This document shows positions 49,973 to 58,364 of a stretch of 64,000 nucleotides of DNA, piece after piece. The stretch is from Bacillaceae bacterium JMAK1 (GTDB lineage Bacteria; Bacillota; Bacilli; Bacillales; Marinococcaceae): the NCBI GenBank assembly GCA_012970285.1, contig JIBW01000007.1, forward strand, positions 452,824-516,823, given 5' to 3'. Under the pieces are notes generated by a model, which did not search any database, was not told where the DNA came from, and was given only the letters and a program-made list of their open reading frames with translations. Each line of letters starts with the position of its first letter. The stretch's first letter is position 1. The position numbers were made by a program, and so were the translations under genes.

Positions 49973-50024
49973 AAAAAACACCGCTACGTTCATCGAATGC
50001 CTCGATGCGTAGCGCTGTTTTTAA
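49973..50024. terminator. Terminator between convergent genes
   Basis: CGCTACG (49982-49988) pairs with CGTAGCG (50008-50014), with an inner CATCGA/TCGATG stem. An A-run precedes and a T-run follows, so it serves both directions. Confidence 0.85.
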
Positions 50025-50917
50025 GAGTAAATATCTTGTAACGCTTTTCTTAAAGTAGGAAAACGATACGTGTACCCGAGTTGTTCAGTTCGTTGTGGAA
50101 TTACTCGTTGCCCTTTAATAATGAGATCGCTCATTTCACCAAGCGCGAGTTTCATAGCAAATCTTGGTGCGGGTAACCAGTGTGGACGATGGATCGTTTC
50201 GCCAATAATTTGCCCGAATTTGCGCATTCGTAGAGGTTCTGGAGCAGTGATATTAAATGGACCTTCGCATTGCTTATTTTCTAAGCAAAATACTATTGCG
50301 TTAGCAGCATCTTCGACATGGATCCATGAATACCATTGTCTGCCGTTGCCTATTCTACCTCCGACACCAAACCGATACGGGAGTGCCATGAGCGGGAGCG
50401 GCCCATTATTACGATCCAATACGAGACCAAGTCGACCAATGACTAAACGAATCTCATCTTTCGCTTTCAATGCCTCGTTCTCCCACTGTTCGCTGACAGT
50501 TTGTAAAAAGTATTGATTGATCGGTTTCGAGTGCTCAGTGAACGTATCTTCTTCAGAAACGCCATAGTAGCCGATTGCTGAAGAACTGTAGAAAACGTCA
50601 GGCGTTTGATCTAAAGCTCGTATAATTCGGATGCATTCTTGCGTGGCTTCTATTCGACTTTTTAAGATTGCTTCCTTATGTGAACGAGTCCATGGCTTAC
50701 TAATTGAAGCGCCAGCTAAATTCACAACAGCATCGACATTTTCTAATTGTTCTTCCGGTTTTGAGCCATCGAGCCACGTTACGTAACGAATATGAGATTG
50801 ATTCTGTTTGTCTTTTGCATTTCTTGTTAGAATAGTAACAGAGTGACCTTTTTCAACGAGCCGTTCGGTCAGTTTCGTTCCGACAAGTCCAGTTCCACCT
50901 GAGATGAGTATGTGCAT
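50021..50917 (-). CDS. yfhF: TIGR01777-family NAD(P)-dependent epimerase (YfhF)
   Basis: This 298-residue Rossmann protein has the NAD(P) loop SGGTGLVGTKLTERL (residues about 6-20), VDAVVNLAGASI, the YxxxK-like SSSAIGYYG, and the family C-terminus RFPTLRKALQDI. It is related to SulA/YfcH-type epimerases whose substrate is unknown. The start is ATG 50917 behind GGAGGTTCTTGCC; the longer frame lacks a ribosome site. It is divergent from recX, exactly as in B. subtilis yfhF-recX. Confidence 0.88.
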   Translation of the reverse strand: MHILISGGTGLVGTKLTERLVEKGHSVTILTRNAKDKQNQSHIRYVTWLDGSKPEEQLENVDAVVNLAGASISKPWTRSHKEAILKSRIEATQECIRIIRALDQTPDVFYSSSAIGYYGVSEEDTFTEHSKPINQYFLQTVSEQWENEALKAKDEIRLVIGRLGLVLDRNNGPLPLMALPYRFGVGGRIGNGRQWYSWIHVEDAANAIVFCLENKQCEGPFNITAPEPLRMRKFGQIIGETIHRPHWLPAPRFAMKLALGEMSDLIIKGQRVIPQRTEQLGYTYRFPTLRKALQDIYS

Positions 50918-51189
50918 GGCAAGAACCTCCCTTTCTAAGTAACTCATACCCAAAAATGACGAGTATTGATCCTATAAAGTGAGAATTAGATAACACTCAG
51001 ATTCTTGTGTACCATAATAGATGTAACAAAAACGGTTTTTGACGGGCACGAGCTGAATGGACTGTTTCATTTATGGCGACGACATTGCATTGCCGAAGCG
51101 TCTTTGTACTTTGCCTACATATATAGCTTCCTACGATCTTAGTACTATTAATTAGGGTGTTAAAATCCGATAACGAAAGCGAGGTGAGT

Positions 51190-51249
51190 CTGCTACTAGT
51201 TCGTGACAATCATCAACTAAGAAGGCTCTTTTCCTTATGCTAGTAGCAG
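51190..51249 (+). promoter_or_regulatory. Stem-loop covering the recX ribosome-binding site
   Basis: CTGCTACTAG (51190-51199) and CTAGTAGCAG (51240-51249) pair perfectly; an inner AAGG/CCTT pairing near 51222-51235 is possible. The right arm runs into the CAGGAA ribosome site 7 bases before ATG 51256. The rest of the 50918-51255 gap shows no convincing gene. Confidence 0.55.
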
Positions 51250-51255
51250 GAAGCC

Positions 51256-52062
51256 ATGAAAATCACAAAAATTGCCGTCCAAAAAAATGATCCTGAGCGG
51301 TACAATATTTTTGTTGGAGATAAACATGGAGAACGCTTTGCTTGTGGCGTTGACCAAGAATTGCTATTGCGTCATCATCTTCATAAAGGAATGGAAGTTG
51401 ATGAAAAACAGCTTGAACAATTGGCTTTAGAAGACGATTATGAGAAAGCGTACAAACATGCGCTGCATTATGTAAATCGTCGCATGCGAACAGAACAAGA
51501 AGTGCGTCTTGAGCTGACGAATAAAGAAGCTACGATGGACCATATTGAACGAATACTTGAAGCGATGAAAGAACGTAAGTATGTGAATGATCATATGTAC
51601 GCTAAATCCTATGTGAATCTCGAATTATCAACCAGCTCTAAAGGGCCAGGGAGATTAAAGCAATACTTAGTAGATAAGGGTGTTGAAAGGTCAATCATTG
51701 AAGGTGCGCTCTTAAGCTATACGAAAGAGCAACAATTAGATAAAGCGATAGCAGTCATTAATAAGAAAGCAAAGCAATACAAGAAAGACAGCGTTCAAAT
51801 GAAAAAGAAAAAGCTTACAGACGCTTTGTTGCGACTTGGCTTTTCGTATGAGATGATTCAAATGGCGTTAGAGCATCTTCCAAAAGCAGATGAAGAAGAC
51901 GCTTTGTCGCTACAAGCACAACAAGCTGCACAAAAGTTGCAAAAGAAATATAGTGGCCAAGAGCTAAGTCGACGCATCGTTCAAAAACTTGTGCAAAAGG
52001 GATTTTCTTATCAAGCTGCGATCGACTATGTCAATGAGAATTTTCAGGAGGAAGAACAATAG
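51256..52062 (+). CDS. recX: Regulatory protein RecX
   Basis: This 268-residue helical protein binds RecA and modulates its filaments. It has three-helix repeats, for example YEKAYKHALHYVNRRMRTEQEVRLELTNK, YVNDHMYAKSYVNLELSTSSKGPGRLKQYLVDKGV and LTDALLRLGFSYEMIQMAL, the long Firmicute form with extra repeats compared with E. coli RecX (166 residues). It lies 0 bp before yfhH (stop TAG adjacent to ATG), so the two are coupled. Its ribosome site lies partly in a hairpin. Confidence 0.93.
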   Translation: MKITKIAVQKNDPERYNIFVGDKHGERFACGVDQELLLRHHLHKGMEVDEKQLEQLALEDDYEKAYKHALHYVNRRMRTEQEVRLELTNKEATMDHIERILEAMKERKYVNDHMYAKSYVNLELSTSSKGPGRLKQYLVDKGVERSIIEGALLSYTKEQQLDKAIAVINKKAKQYKKDSVQMKKKKLTDALLRLGFSYEMIQMALEHLPKADEEDALSLQAQQAAQKLQKKYSGQELSRRIVQKLVQKGFSYQAAIDYVNENFQEEEQ

Positions 52063-52380
52063 ATGGAAGAACGTTATGGAAGGTTAACACGACAGGAGCT
52101 ATTACGAGAAGTTACTTCGTTAACAGAACGGGCGAGAAAAGCAGAACAGAAAGGCATGTTAAGTGAATTCGAAGTTTATGAGAGAAAGAAAATCATTGCT
52201 CAATCGTATTTACTTGATCGAAAGCAGTACGAGCCTGGAAAGCGTTACGAAATTCAAGGTGAAGACCAAGGATCACTCCTGATTTCTTATCTAAATGGGG
52301 TTTTTGCATGGGGATATCGCGACGGAGAAACAGACTTAACCGCGATTCCAATTTCACTACTAAAAAGACATGCAACGTAA
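52063..52380 (+). CDS. yfhH: YfhH family protein (DUF1811)
   Basis: This 105-residue protein has ERYGRLTRQELLREVTSLTERARKAEQKGMLSEFEVYERKKIIAQSYLL, then PGKRYEIQGEDQGSLLISYLNGVFAWGYR, the YfhH pattern: a helical pair then a small SH3-like barrel. The function is unknown. It starts immediately after recX and ends inside a terminator stem. Confidence 0.9.
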   Translation: MEERYGRLTRQELLREVTSLTERARKAEQKGMLSEFEVYERKKIIAQSYLLDRKQYEPGKRYEIQGEDQGSLLISYLNGVFAWGYRDGETDLTAIPISLLKRHAT

Positions 52381-52397
52381 TGTTACGTTGCATGTCT
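52366..52397. terminator. Bidirectional hairpin between yfhH and yfhP
   Basis: The perfect 15-bp stem (52366-52380 with 52383-52397) has a 2-base loop. It contains the yfhH stop codon in its left arm and the yfhP stop codon at its right end. Confidence 0.85.
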
Positions 52398-53399
52398 TAG
52401 TTTCGCTTTTTTTGTATTCTGTTCGGTAGATTTTTGCAGCTTATATTCGAGTTTTGATTGGTTGTAAATCCAACCTGTATAAGACCCGAGAATTTGTAGA
52501 TTGCTGTTTAAGCGGACAATCGTAATAAAAGGATAATATCCTCCAGAACGATAGCGAAGGTCTGTAAAGGTTACTTCATATCCAAACGACTTCTCTTCAA
52601 CATTCCAACGATAGGCTGGGGAGAAGCTTAAAAACGCCGTTAGATTCGTATCTTTTAGAGCGGCTAAAATGACTTTATCTTGTGGAATTGGCTCAAAAGG
52701 AAAGCTTTCCAAATAACGAATGTTTTTATTTTTGTAAGTGGCCACATGCAAGTGATTTCTTGTGCGAATGACAAGGTGAAAGTCAGACCACCGAATCGTC
52801 GGTGAAATGAATATATGACTTGCTCGTGGATGTCTTTTCCTTGCGAGACGAATAATCTTATTACGAACGTGCATTCTCCATAAATAATAGATCAATAACA
52901 CTCCGTAAATGGCTAGAAACGTATAGCCAGGATGTGCACCCATGATCCACAGAACAATGCCTAGTATGTGCATTCCAAAAAGAAAAGGATCAAATATATT
53001 TATGGCACCGAGTGCAATCCATCGATTTTTAAAAGGGGCGAGCGCTTTCGTGCCATATGCATTAAATATGTCTACAAACACGTGAAGACCGACTGCGAGT
53101 AACGTCCAAATCCACACATGAAGCAATGCTGCTTCTGGAATGAACATAAATGTTAAAACAGCAATGGCCACTGACCAAAGTAAAACAGCGGGAAGTGAAT
53201 GAGAAGAACCGCGATGATTTTTAATATAAACGGCGTTATTTCTCATTTTTAAAACAGTGTCTAAATCAGGTGCTTGTGATCCAAGCATAATCCCGACAGC
53301 AGCGGCTGCGAAAGTGGCTTGGTTATCGGCGATGACCGGGTCAAGTGTAGCAAGCCCGCACAACCCTACACCCATGGCTACATGTGTCGCTGAATCCAT
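52383..53399 (-). CDS. yfhP: YfhP-like membrane-bound metal-dependent hydrolase
   Basis: A 338-residue protein. The N-terminal half (1-190) is the YdjM/DUF457-type membrane hydrolase: MDSATHVAMGVGLCGLATLDP, SQAPDLDTVLKM, HRGSSHSLPAVLL and VGLHVFVDIFNAYGTKALAPF, with the H/D residues expected for a metal site. The C-terminal half is a soluble beta-rich domain specific to YfhP. In B. subtilis yfhP lies next to mutY, as here (divergent). It is reported to repress yfhQ-region genes, but that is not visible from sequence. Confidence 0.85.
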   Translation of the reverse strand: MDSATHVAMGVGLCGLATLDPVIADNQATFAAAAVGIMLGSQAPDLDTVLKMRNNAVYIKNHRGSSHSLPAVLLWSVAIAVLTFMFIPEAALLHVWIWTLLAVGLHVFVDIFNAYGTKALAPFKNRWIALGAINIFDPFLFGMHILGIVLWIMGAHPGYTFLAIYGVLLIYYLWRMHVRNKIIRLARKRHPRASHIFISPTIRWSDFHLVIRTRNHLHVATYKNKNIRYLESFPFEPIPQDKVILAALKDTNLTAFLSFSPAYRWNVEEKSFGYEVTFTDLRYRSGGYYPFITIVRLNSNLQILGSYTGWIYNQSKLEYKLQKSTEQNTKKAKLRHAT

Positions 53400-53483
53400 A
53401 CCCGGTTATTCCTCCTTTTATAATGCGTGTAAATAGATTAGCAAAAAACGGTACTGACGTAAATAAAAGAAAGGTGATGACGA

Positions 53484-53798
53484 TTGAATACAATGCAAAT
53501 CTTTATGGAATATAAAGTTCATGATGACTATGTAGTTGATTATGAACGACTGATGCTTCACATTAAAGAGGAAATGCAACATCTTAAAGTCAGGAATTAT
53601 CGTGCCTACAAAGCGTATGATCAGCCGAATTTATTTGTTGAGATGTTCGAAGTGGCAAATCATCATGAGTATGAGTTCGTTAAAAATAGTCGAAGAGATG
53701 AGAATCACCCGGTTTTTGGCAAGCTTGCGCCGCTTCTTACGAAGCCATTAGCGAACATGAATTGTTGGGCATTTATTGAACAAAAGGAGAATAACTAG
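53484..53798 (+). CDS. Small protein with ABM/dimeric alpha-beta barrel look
   Basis: This 104-residue protein has MQIFMEYKVHDDYVVDYERLMLHIKEEMQ, NYRAYKAYDQPNLFVEMFEVANHHEYEFVK and a C-terminal CWAFIEQ. The strand-helix-strand order, with a central LFVEMFE strand, resembles antibiotic-biosynthesis-monooxygenase-like folds, but no catalytic residue can be named. The start is TTG 53484 behind AAAGGTGATGACG. It lies 14 bp before mutY, so it is probably in the same operon. Confidence 0.65.
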   Translation: MNTMQIFMEYKVHDDYVVDYERLMLHIKEEMQHLKVRNYRAYKAYDQPNLFVEMFEVANHHEYEFVKNSRRDENHPVFGKLAPLLTKPLANMNCWAFIEQKENN

Positions 53799-53812
53799 AA
53801 AGGATCTTCATC

Positions 53813-54856
53813 ATGTCACTTTTTGCATATCAATTTACTAAAGACCTCGTTGACTGGTATGAATCTGAACAACGAGACTTACCGTGGAGGCGAAGCCGAG
53901 ATCCATATCGTATTTGGATCTCAGAAGTGATGCTCCAACAAACGAGAGTCGATACGGTCATTCCATATTACGAAAACTTTTTAAAAAAGTTCCCGACATT
54001 GCCTGCTTTGGCTAATGCCCATGAAGATGAAGTGCTAAAAGCTTGGGAGGGACTTGGTTACTATTCAAGAGCAAGAAACCTCCACGGAGCGGTTAAAGAA
54101 ATCACTCAATCTTACAATGGTGTCGTTCCGAATGACCCTGATAAGTTCCGCGAGCTAAAAGGCGTTGGACCTTATACGGGTGGTGCGGTAATGAGCATTG
54201 CATACGACTTTAAAGAACCAGCAGTCGATGGAAATGTCATGCGAGTTCTGTCTAGAGTGCTTTATATTACTGAAGATATTTCAAAACAAAAAACGCGAAA
54301 GCAATTTGAAGAACATGTTCGTGAGTACTTAGAAATGACGGAACCATCTAAGTTTAATCAAGCTCTTATGGAACTTGGCGCGTTAATCTGTAAACCAAAA
54401 AAGCCGGATTGTGAACAATGTCCAGTTTCTAAATTATGTTTAGCGCGAGAAAAAGGAGTTGTGGAACAACTCCCGATTAAGGCGAAAAAAGCAAAACCGA
54501 AAGATCAGCACGTGACGTGTGCCGTTATTGTTGATGAAAACGAACGAGTGCTTATTGAGCAGCGTCCAAAGGAAGGATTGTTGGCTAGTCTTTGGCAATT
54601 TCCAGCTGTCGTGGGACAAGCTGATGAGCTTGTTTCACTGCTGCATAATCAATACAGACTAGACACGACCTTAAGAGAAGAAAGTGAAGAATTTAAGCAT
54701 GTCTTTTCCCATTTGAAATGGGAAGTGTCTGTTTACACCGGAACTATATCAAATGAAGAAGAACAACCAGGTGTTTGGGTGAATAAACACGAGTTTCAAA
54801 GCTATAGCTTTCCTGTTGTATACCAAAAGATTGCTAAGCATTTTTTAGGATGGTGA
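53813..54856 (+). CDS. mutY: A/G-specific adenine glycosylase MutY
   Basis: This 347-residue base-excision enzyme removes adenine mispaired with 8-oxoguanine. Motifs: LPWRRSRDPYRIWISEVMLQQTRVDTV with the catalytic Glu, the helix-hairpin-helix LKGVGPYTGGAVMSIAY then PAVDGNVMRVLSR with the catalytic Asp, the 4Fe-4S ligands C-x6-C-x2-C-x5-C in ICKPKKPDCEQCPVSKLC, and a NUDIX-like 8-oxoG recognition domain (about 230-345). Its last 12 bases overlap the convergent gene that ends at 54845. Confidence 0.96.
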   Translation: MSLFAYQFTKDLVDWYESEQRDLPWRRSRDPYRIWISEVMLQQTRVDTVIPYYENFLKKFPTLPALANAHEDEVLKAWEGLGYYSRARNLHGAVKEITQSYNGVVPNDPDKFRELKGVGPYTGGAVMSIAYDFKEPAVDGNVMRVLSRVLYITEDISKQKTRKQFEEHVREYLEMTEPSKFNQALMELGALICKPKKPDCEQCPVSKLCLAREKGVVEQLPIKAKKAKPKDQHVTCAVIVDENERVLIEQRPKEGLLASLWQFPAVVGQADELVSLLHNQYRLDTTLREESEEFKHVFSHLKWEVSVYTGTISNEEEQPGVWVNKHEFQSYSFPVVYQKIAKHFLGW

Positions 54857-55198
54857 TTCGTCTTCGTTACTCATCAGTGTAGGGCGCATGCTTTCCATGT
54901 CTTCTTTCGTCTTATGCGTTCCTAACTCGTAAATCCGTTTGTATACGTGATCCAATCCATGTTGAAATTCTTTACTATCTTCTTCGCTATATTCTTGATT
55001 AAAATGTCTAAACGTAAATAAATCTTGCAACTCCATATCATGGGCTTGAACTTCGCCTAATAACGTTTTTAATTCTTCAATCTCGTGAGCAGATGCCTCG
55101 ATTTCAAACTGAATTAATTCACTATCATCAATTTTTGTCGTTGTCACATCATCCATGCTAATTGGATTTAAATTTACGTAATAAATTTGTTTGTCCAT
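54845..55198 (-). CDS. Small conserved protein, paralogue A
   Basis: This 117-residue acidic protein starts MDKQIYYVNLNPISMDD and contains FEIEASAHEIEELKTLLGEVQAHDMELQDLF and YKRIYELGTHKTKEDMESM. The same order of features is seen in the gene directly upstream (55259-55567), so the two are tandem paralogues. The family is common as a hypothetical protein in Bacillaceae; no function is known. ATG 55198 is preferred over the adjacent ATG 55201 for spacing from AAGGAGGAG. Its 3' end overlaps mutY. Confidence 0.65.
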   Translation of the reverse strand: MDKQIYYVNLNPISMDDVTTTKIDDSELIQFEIEASAHEIEELKTLLGEVQAHDMELQDLFTFRHFNQEYSEEDSKEFQHGLDHVYKRIYELGTHKTKEDMESMRPTLMSNEDESPS

Positions 55199-55258
55199 CA
55201 TAACTCCTCCTTATTGTTACACGTAGTATGTGCAAACGTTAGGAGGAGTTATGTGTGA

Positions 55259-55567
55259 TTACTTACTAATCTCATCGAGCGCTGACTGCGTCTCTTTGGA
55301 GCCATATTGATAAATGAGTTTGTAAAGGCGACCGAACTCTTTGCCGACTTCTTCTTTATCTCGGTCTGCTTGTTTTTCATCAAAAAACGTTACGATTTCA
55401 TCGCCTTCTACGTCATGGAGGTCTATAACGCTAAGTTCATGTTCGAGTTCATGTTTTTCTTCTGAATTAACGAAGACTTCATATTGAATTGTATTGTCAT
55501 CTACTTTCACTGGTGATAATTCAAGGGAACCTTGATTTACCGTCACAAAATATTTTTCGCGTGCCAC
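55259..55567 (-). CDS. Small conserved protein, paralogue B
   Basis: This 102-residue protein starts MAREKYFVTVNQGSLELSPVK and has IQYEVFVNSEEKHELEHELSVIDLHDVEGDEIVTFFDE and RLYKLIYQYGSKETQSALDEI, matching paralogue A block by block. It lies 60 bp upstream of paralogue A on the same strand; an AAGGAGAGATT-type site precedes its ATG at 55567. No function is known. The pair might form a heterodimer; that is a guess. Confidence 0.65.
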   Translation of the reverse strand: MAREKYFVTVNQGSLELSPVKVDDNTIQYEVFVNSEEKHELEHELSVIDLHDVEGDEIVTFFDEKQADRDKEEVGKEFGRLYKLIYQYGSKETQSALDEISK

Positions 55568-55650
55568 ACAATCTCTCCTTAAATTCTGGCTTATGAGAGA
55601 GTTACCCGTTAATGTGCATGTATAATCTGAACCAAACGACTCAAATGTAA

Positions 55651-56436
<786 letters not shown>

Positions 56437-56442
56437 TTTCTT

Positions 56443-56472
56443 TGCATAAGATTTCACACAGCGGGCATGTTA
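56443..56472 (+). promoter_or_regulatory. Candidate sigma-G promoter of sspE
   Basis: TGCATA (56443-56448), a 17-bp spacer and CATGTTA (56466-56472) fit the sigma-G consensus TGMATA-N17-18-CATNNTA, 22 bp before ATG 56495. Confidence 0.7.
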
Positions 56473-56494
56473 ATCGTTGTGGAGGTGAAGTCAA

Positions 56495-56656
56495 ATGGCT
56501 AAGAAACAAAACAACCAACAGAACCAACAACAACAGAATCAACAAAATCAACACCAAAACTACGAACAAGAATTCGGTAGTGAGACTGATGTGCAAGAAG
56601 TGAAGAAACGTAACGCACAATCAGAGCAACACAAAAACCAAAATAACCAACAGTAA
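56495..56656 (+). CDS. sspE: Gamma-type small acid-soluble spore protein
   Basis: This 53-residue protein is very rich in Gln and Asn. It carries one GPR-protease site, QEFGSETDVQEVKKRNAQ, close to the classical EFASETN pattern, flanked by Gln/Asn-rich tails (MAKKQNNQQNQQQQ...). Gamma-SASPs are amino-acid stores degraded at germination. B. subtilis SspE is 84 residues with two similar repeats; this one has a single repeat. Position after fabL and before ygaC agrees with sspE. Too short for common gene cut-offs; GGAGGTGAAG precedes ATG. Confidence 0.88.
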   Translation: MAKKQNNQQNQQQQNQQNQHQNYEQEFGSETDVQEVKKRNAQSEQHKNQNNQQ

Positions 56657-56664
56657 TGTAAGAT

Positions 56665-56697
56665 GGGGAGCGTCCTTTACGGATGGCTCCCTTTTCT
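56665..56697 (+). terminator. Terminator of sspE
   Basis: GGGAGC (56666-56671) pairs with GCTCCC (56686-56691) with inner pairing and is followed by TTTTCTTTT. Confidence 0.8.
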
Positions 56698-56760
56698 TTT
56701 GACGTTAGGTTTATTATACTACGGATAACGATTTGTCATTGGGAAGAGAGGGGTAGCCAC

Positions 56761-57285
56761 GTGATTCCAGCAGAAGGGGAAACAATCGAGATTCGTAGCT
56801 ATAAACATAATGGAACACTTCATAGAGTTTGGGAACAATCGGCAGTATTAAAGAGTACATCACAAGAAATTATCGGTGGTAACGATCGTATCCTAGTGGT
56901 CGAAGGCGATGGTAGCTCTTGGAGAACGAGGGAACCTGCACTTTTTTATTTTCATCATGAAAAATGGTTCAACGTGATTGCGATGATCCGTAGTGACGGT
57001 ACACATTATTATTGCAATATCAGTTCACCATGCGCCTATGATTCAGAAGCTTTGAAATATATCGATTATGATTTAGACATCAAAGTATATCCAGATCACA
57101 GCTTTCAATTGTTAGATGAAGATGAGTTTTTGTTGCATCAACAGACAATGAATTACCCCTCCGATGTCACAACAAAAGTGATCGAAGGGGTAGAGGAATT
57201 AAAGTATTGGATTTACCAAGGGAAAGGACCGTTTGATCCCCAGTTTATTGAACGTTGGTATGAAGAGTTTCTGATGCATCGTTAA
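56761..57285 (+). CDS. ntdp: Nucleoside tri-/diphosphatase YgaC (DUF402)
   Basis: This 174-residue protein closely follows B. subtilis YgaC: IRSYKHNGTLHRVWEQSAVLK, GNDRILVVEGDGSSWRTREPALFYFHHEKWFNVIAM, the metal region YYCNISSPCAYDSEALKYIDYDLDIKVYPDHS, and GPFDPQFIERWYEEFL. The S. aureus homologue hydrolyses nucleoside tri- and diphosphates. The start is GTG 56761 behind AGAGGGGTAGCC; the upstream extension lies in the sspE terminator. Its stop overlaps the convergent ygaE by four bases. Confidence 0.92.
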   Translation: MIPAEGETIEIRSYKHNGTLHRVWEQSAVLKSTSQEIIGGNDRILVVEGDGSSWRTREPALFYFHHEKWFNVIAMIRSDGTHYYCNISSPCAYDSEALKYIDYDLDIKVYPDHSFQLLDEDEFLLHQQTMNYPSDVTTKVIEGVEELKYWIYQGKGPFDPQFIERWYEEFLMHR

Positions 57286-58340
57286 TCATCGCTATTGTGA
57301 TAACTAAAAAAGCTTTCTACGAGTCGGTCGAGGTGTTCCAATCGCTGGTTGTATTCGACAATGTGAGAGACAATCGGTAGTAAGCTTAACCATTCTTCTC
57401 GAGTAACCTCTTTGTAGTCGTAGGAGTCCATGAACAGGTCAGTCAGTGATTTGTGACCTTCATCAACTTCCTCAGCCATCGTATCGGTCATTTGAGTTGT
57501 TACTTTACCGTCATAGCGCATCAGAATCCGTTCATGATACGTTGTTAAATGATCAAGCTGTTGGGACAATAGCCGTTGCATATTATCGGGTAGGTGATGA
57601 TATGCATTTTCACGATCATCTAAAAAGGTCAAAATGCTAATGAGCTCTTTATTAACGTTAATCATTTCGCGAAAGAGAACCAACTTGCGTGCTTTGTTGA
57701 ATTTGTTTTTCATGAAATAATTACGTTCTTCTTTGAATAACAAGTACATCTGATCTAATTCAACGAGTTGTTCTTTTGATTTTTCTAGATCTTTTCTTCT
57801 TGATTGCGTGTTCGTATCGTGACGAGTCGTTAGTCGAATCCACTGAGCAGTGTTCTCTGTCATCGTGACGACTTTCTTATATAACTTTTCTTCGTACTTA
57901 GGTGGTATAAAAAGCATGTTGATGAGGAATGCCGAGAATACCCCAACCATAATTAAACCAAAACGAGAGATCGCGTACATCAAGTATTCTTCGTTTGGAG
58001 CAGAACCCATAATAATGATAATTGTCACAAGTGTCACTGGAATCGTTGCCGACTCTAGATTCATTCGGGTAATTATGGCGATTGCCAGCATGACAACAAC
58101 ACCGATCACAAACGGTTCATGCCCAAAAGCAAGACCGAATACAACAGCAAGAATAGCTCCAATTGTATTCGCTTGAAGTTGTTCCAAGATCGTTTGATAC
58201 GTTTTGTAAATGGAAGGCTGAATCGCAAATGCCGCAGTTAATCCTGCAAAGAAAGCGGGTTCTAAACCGAGCCATTGTGCCGCATACAAGGCAAGCATGA
58301 TGGCCAATCCAGTCTTAAAAATGCGGGCGCCTAGACGCAT
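57282..58340 (-). CDS. ygaE: YgaE-like aromatic acid exporter family protein (FUSC type)
   Basis: This 352-residue protein has an N-terminal membrane half of about six helices: GARIFKTGLAIMLALYAAQWLGLEPAFFAGLTAAFAIQPSIYKTYQTILEQLQANTIGA-type FUSC pattern. A helical cytoplasmic C-terminal half (about 150-350) is rich in charged residues. Members are related to AaeB/FusC efflux proteins, but substrates are unproven. It lies 24 bp after the GTPase gene, probably one operon. B. subtilis ygaE occupies the same position. Confidence 0.88.
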   Translation of the reverse strand: MRLGARIFKTGLAIMLALYAAQWLGLEPAFFAGLTAAFAIQPSIYKTYQTILEQLQANTIGAILAVVFGLAFGHEPFVIGVVVMLAIAIITRMNLESATIPVTLVTIIIIMGSAPNEEYLMYAISRFGLIMVGVFSAFLINMLFIPPKYEEKLYKKVVTMTENTAQWIRLTTRHDTNTQSRRKDLEKSKEQLVELDQMYLLFKEERNYFMKNKFNKARKLVLFREMINVNKELISILTFLDDRENAYHHLPDNMQRLLSQQLDHLTTYHERILMRYDGKVTTQMTDTMAEEVDEGHKSLTDLFMDSYDYKEVTREEWLSLLPIVSHIVEYNQRLEHLDRLVESFFSYHNSDD

Positions 58341-58364
58341 AAGAATAAGCGCTCCTTTCTAGGG

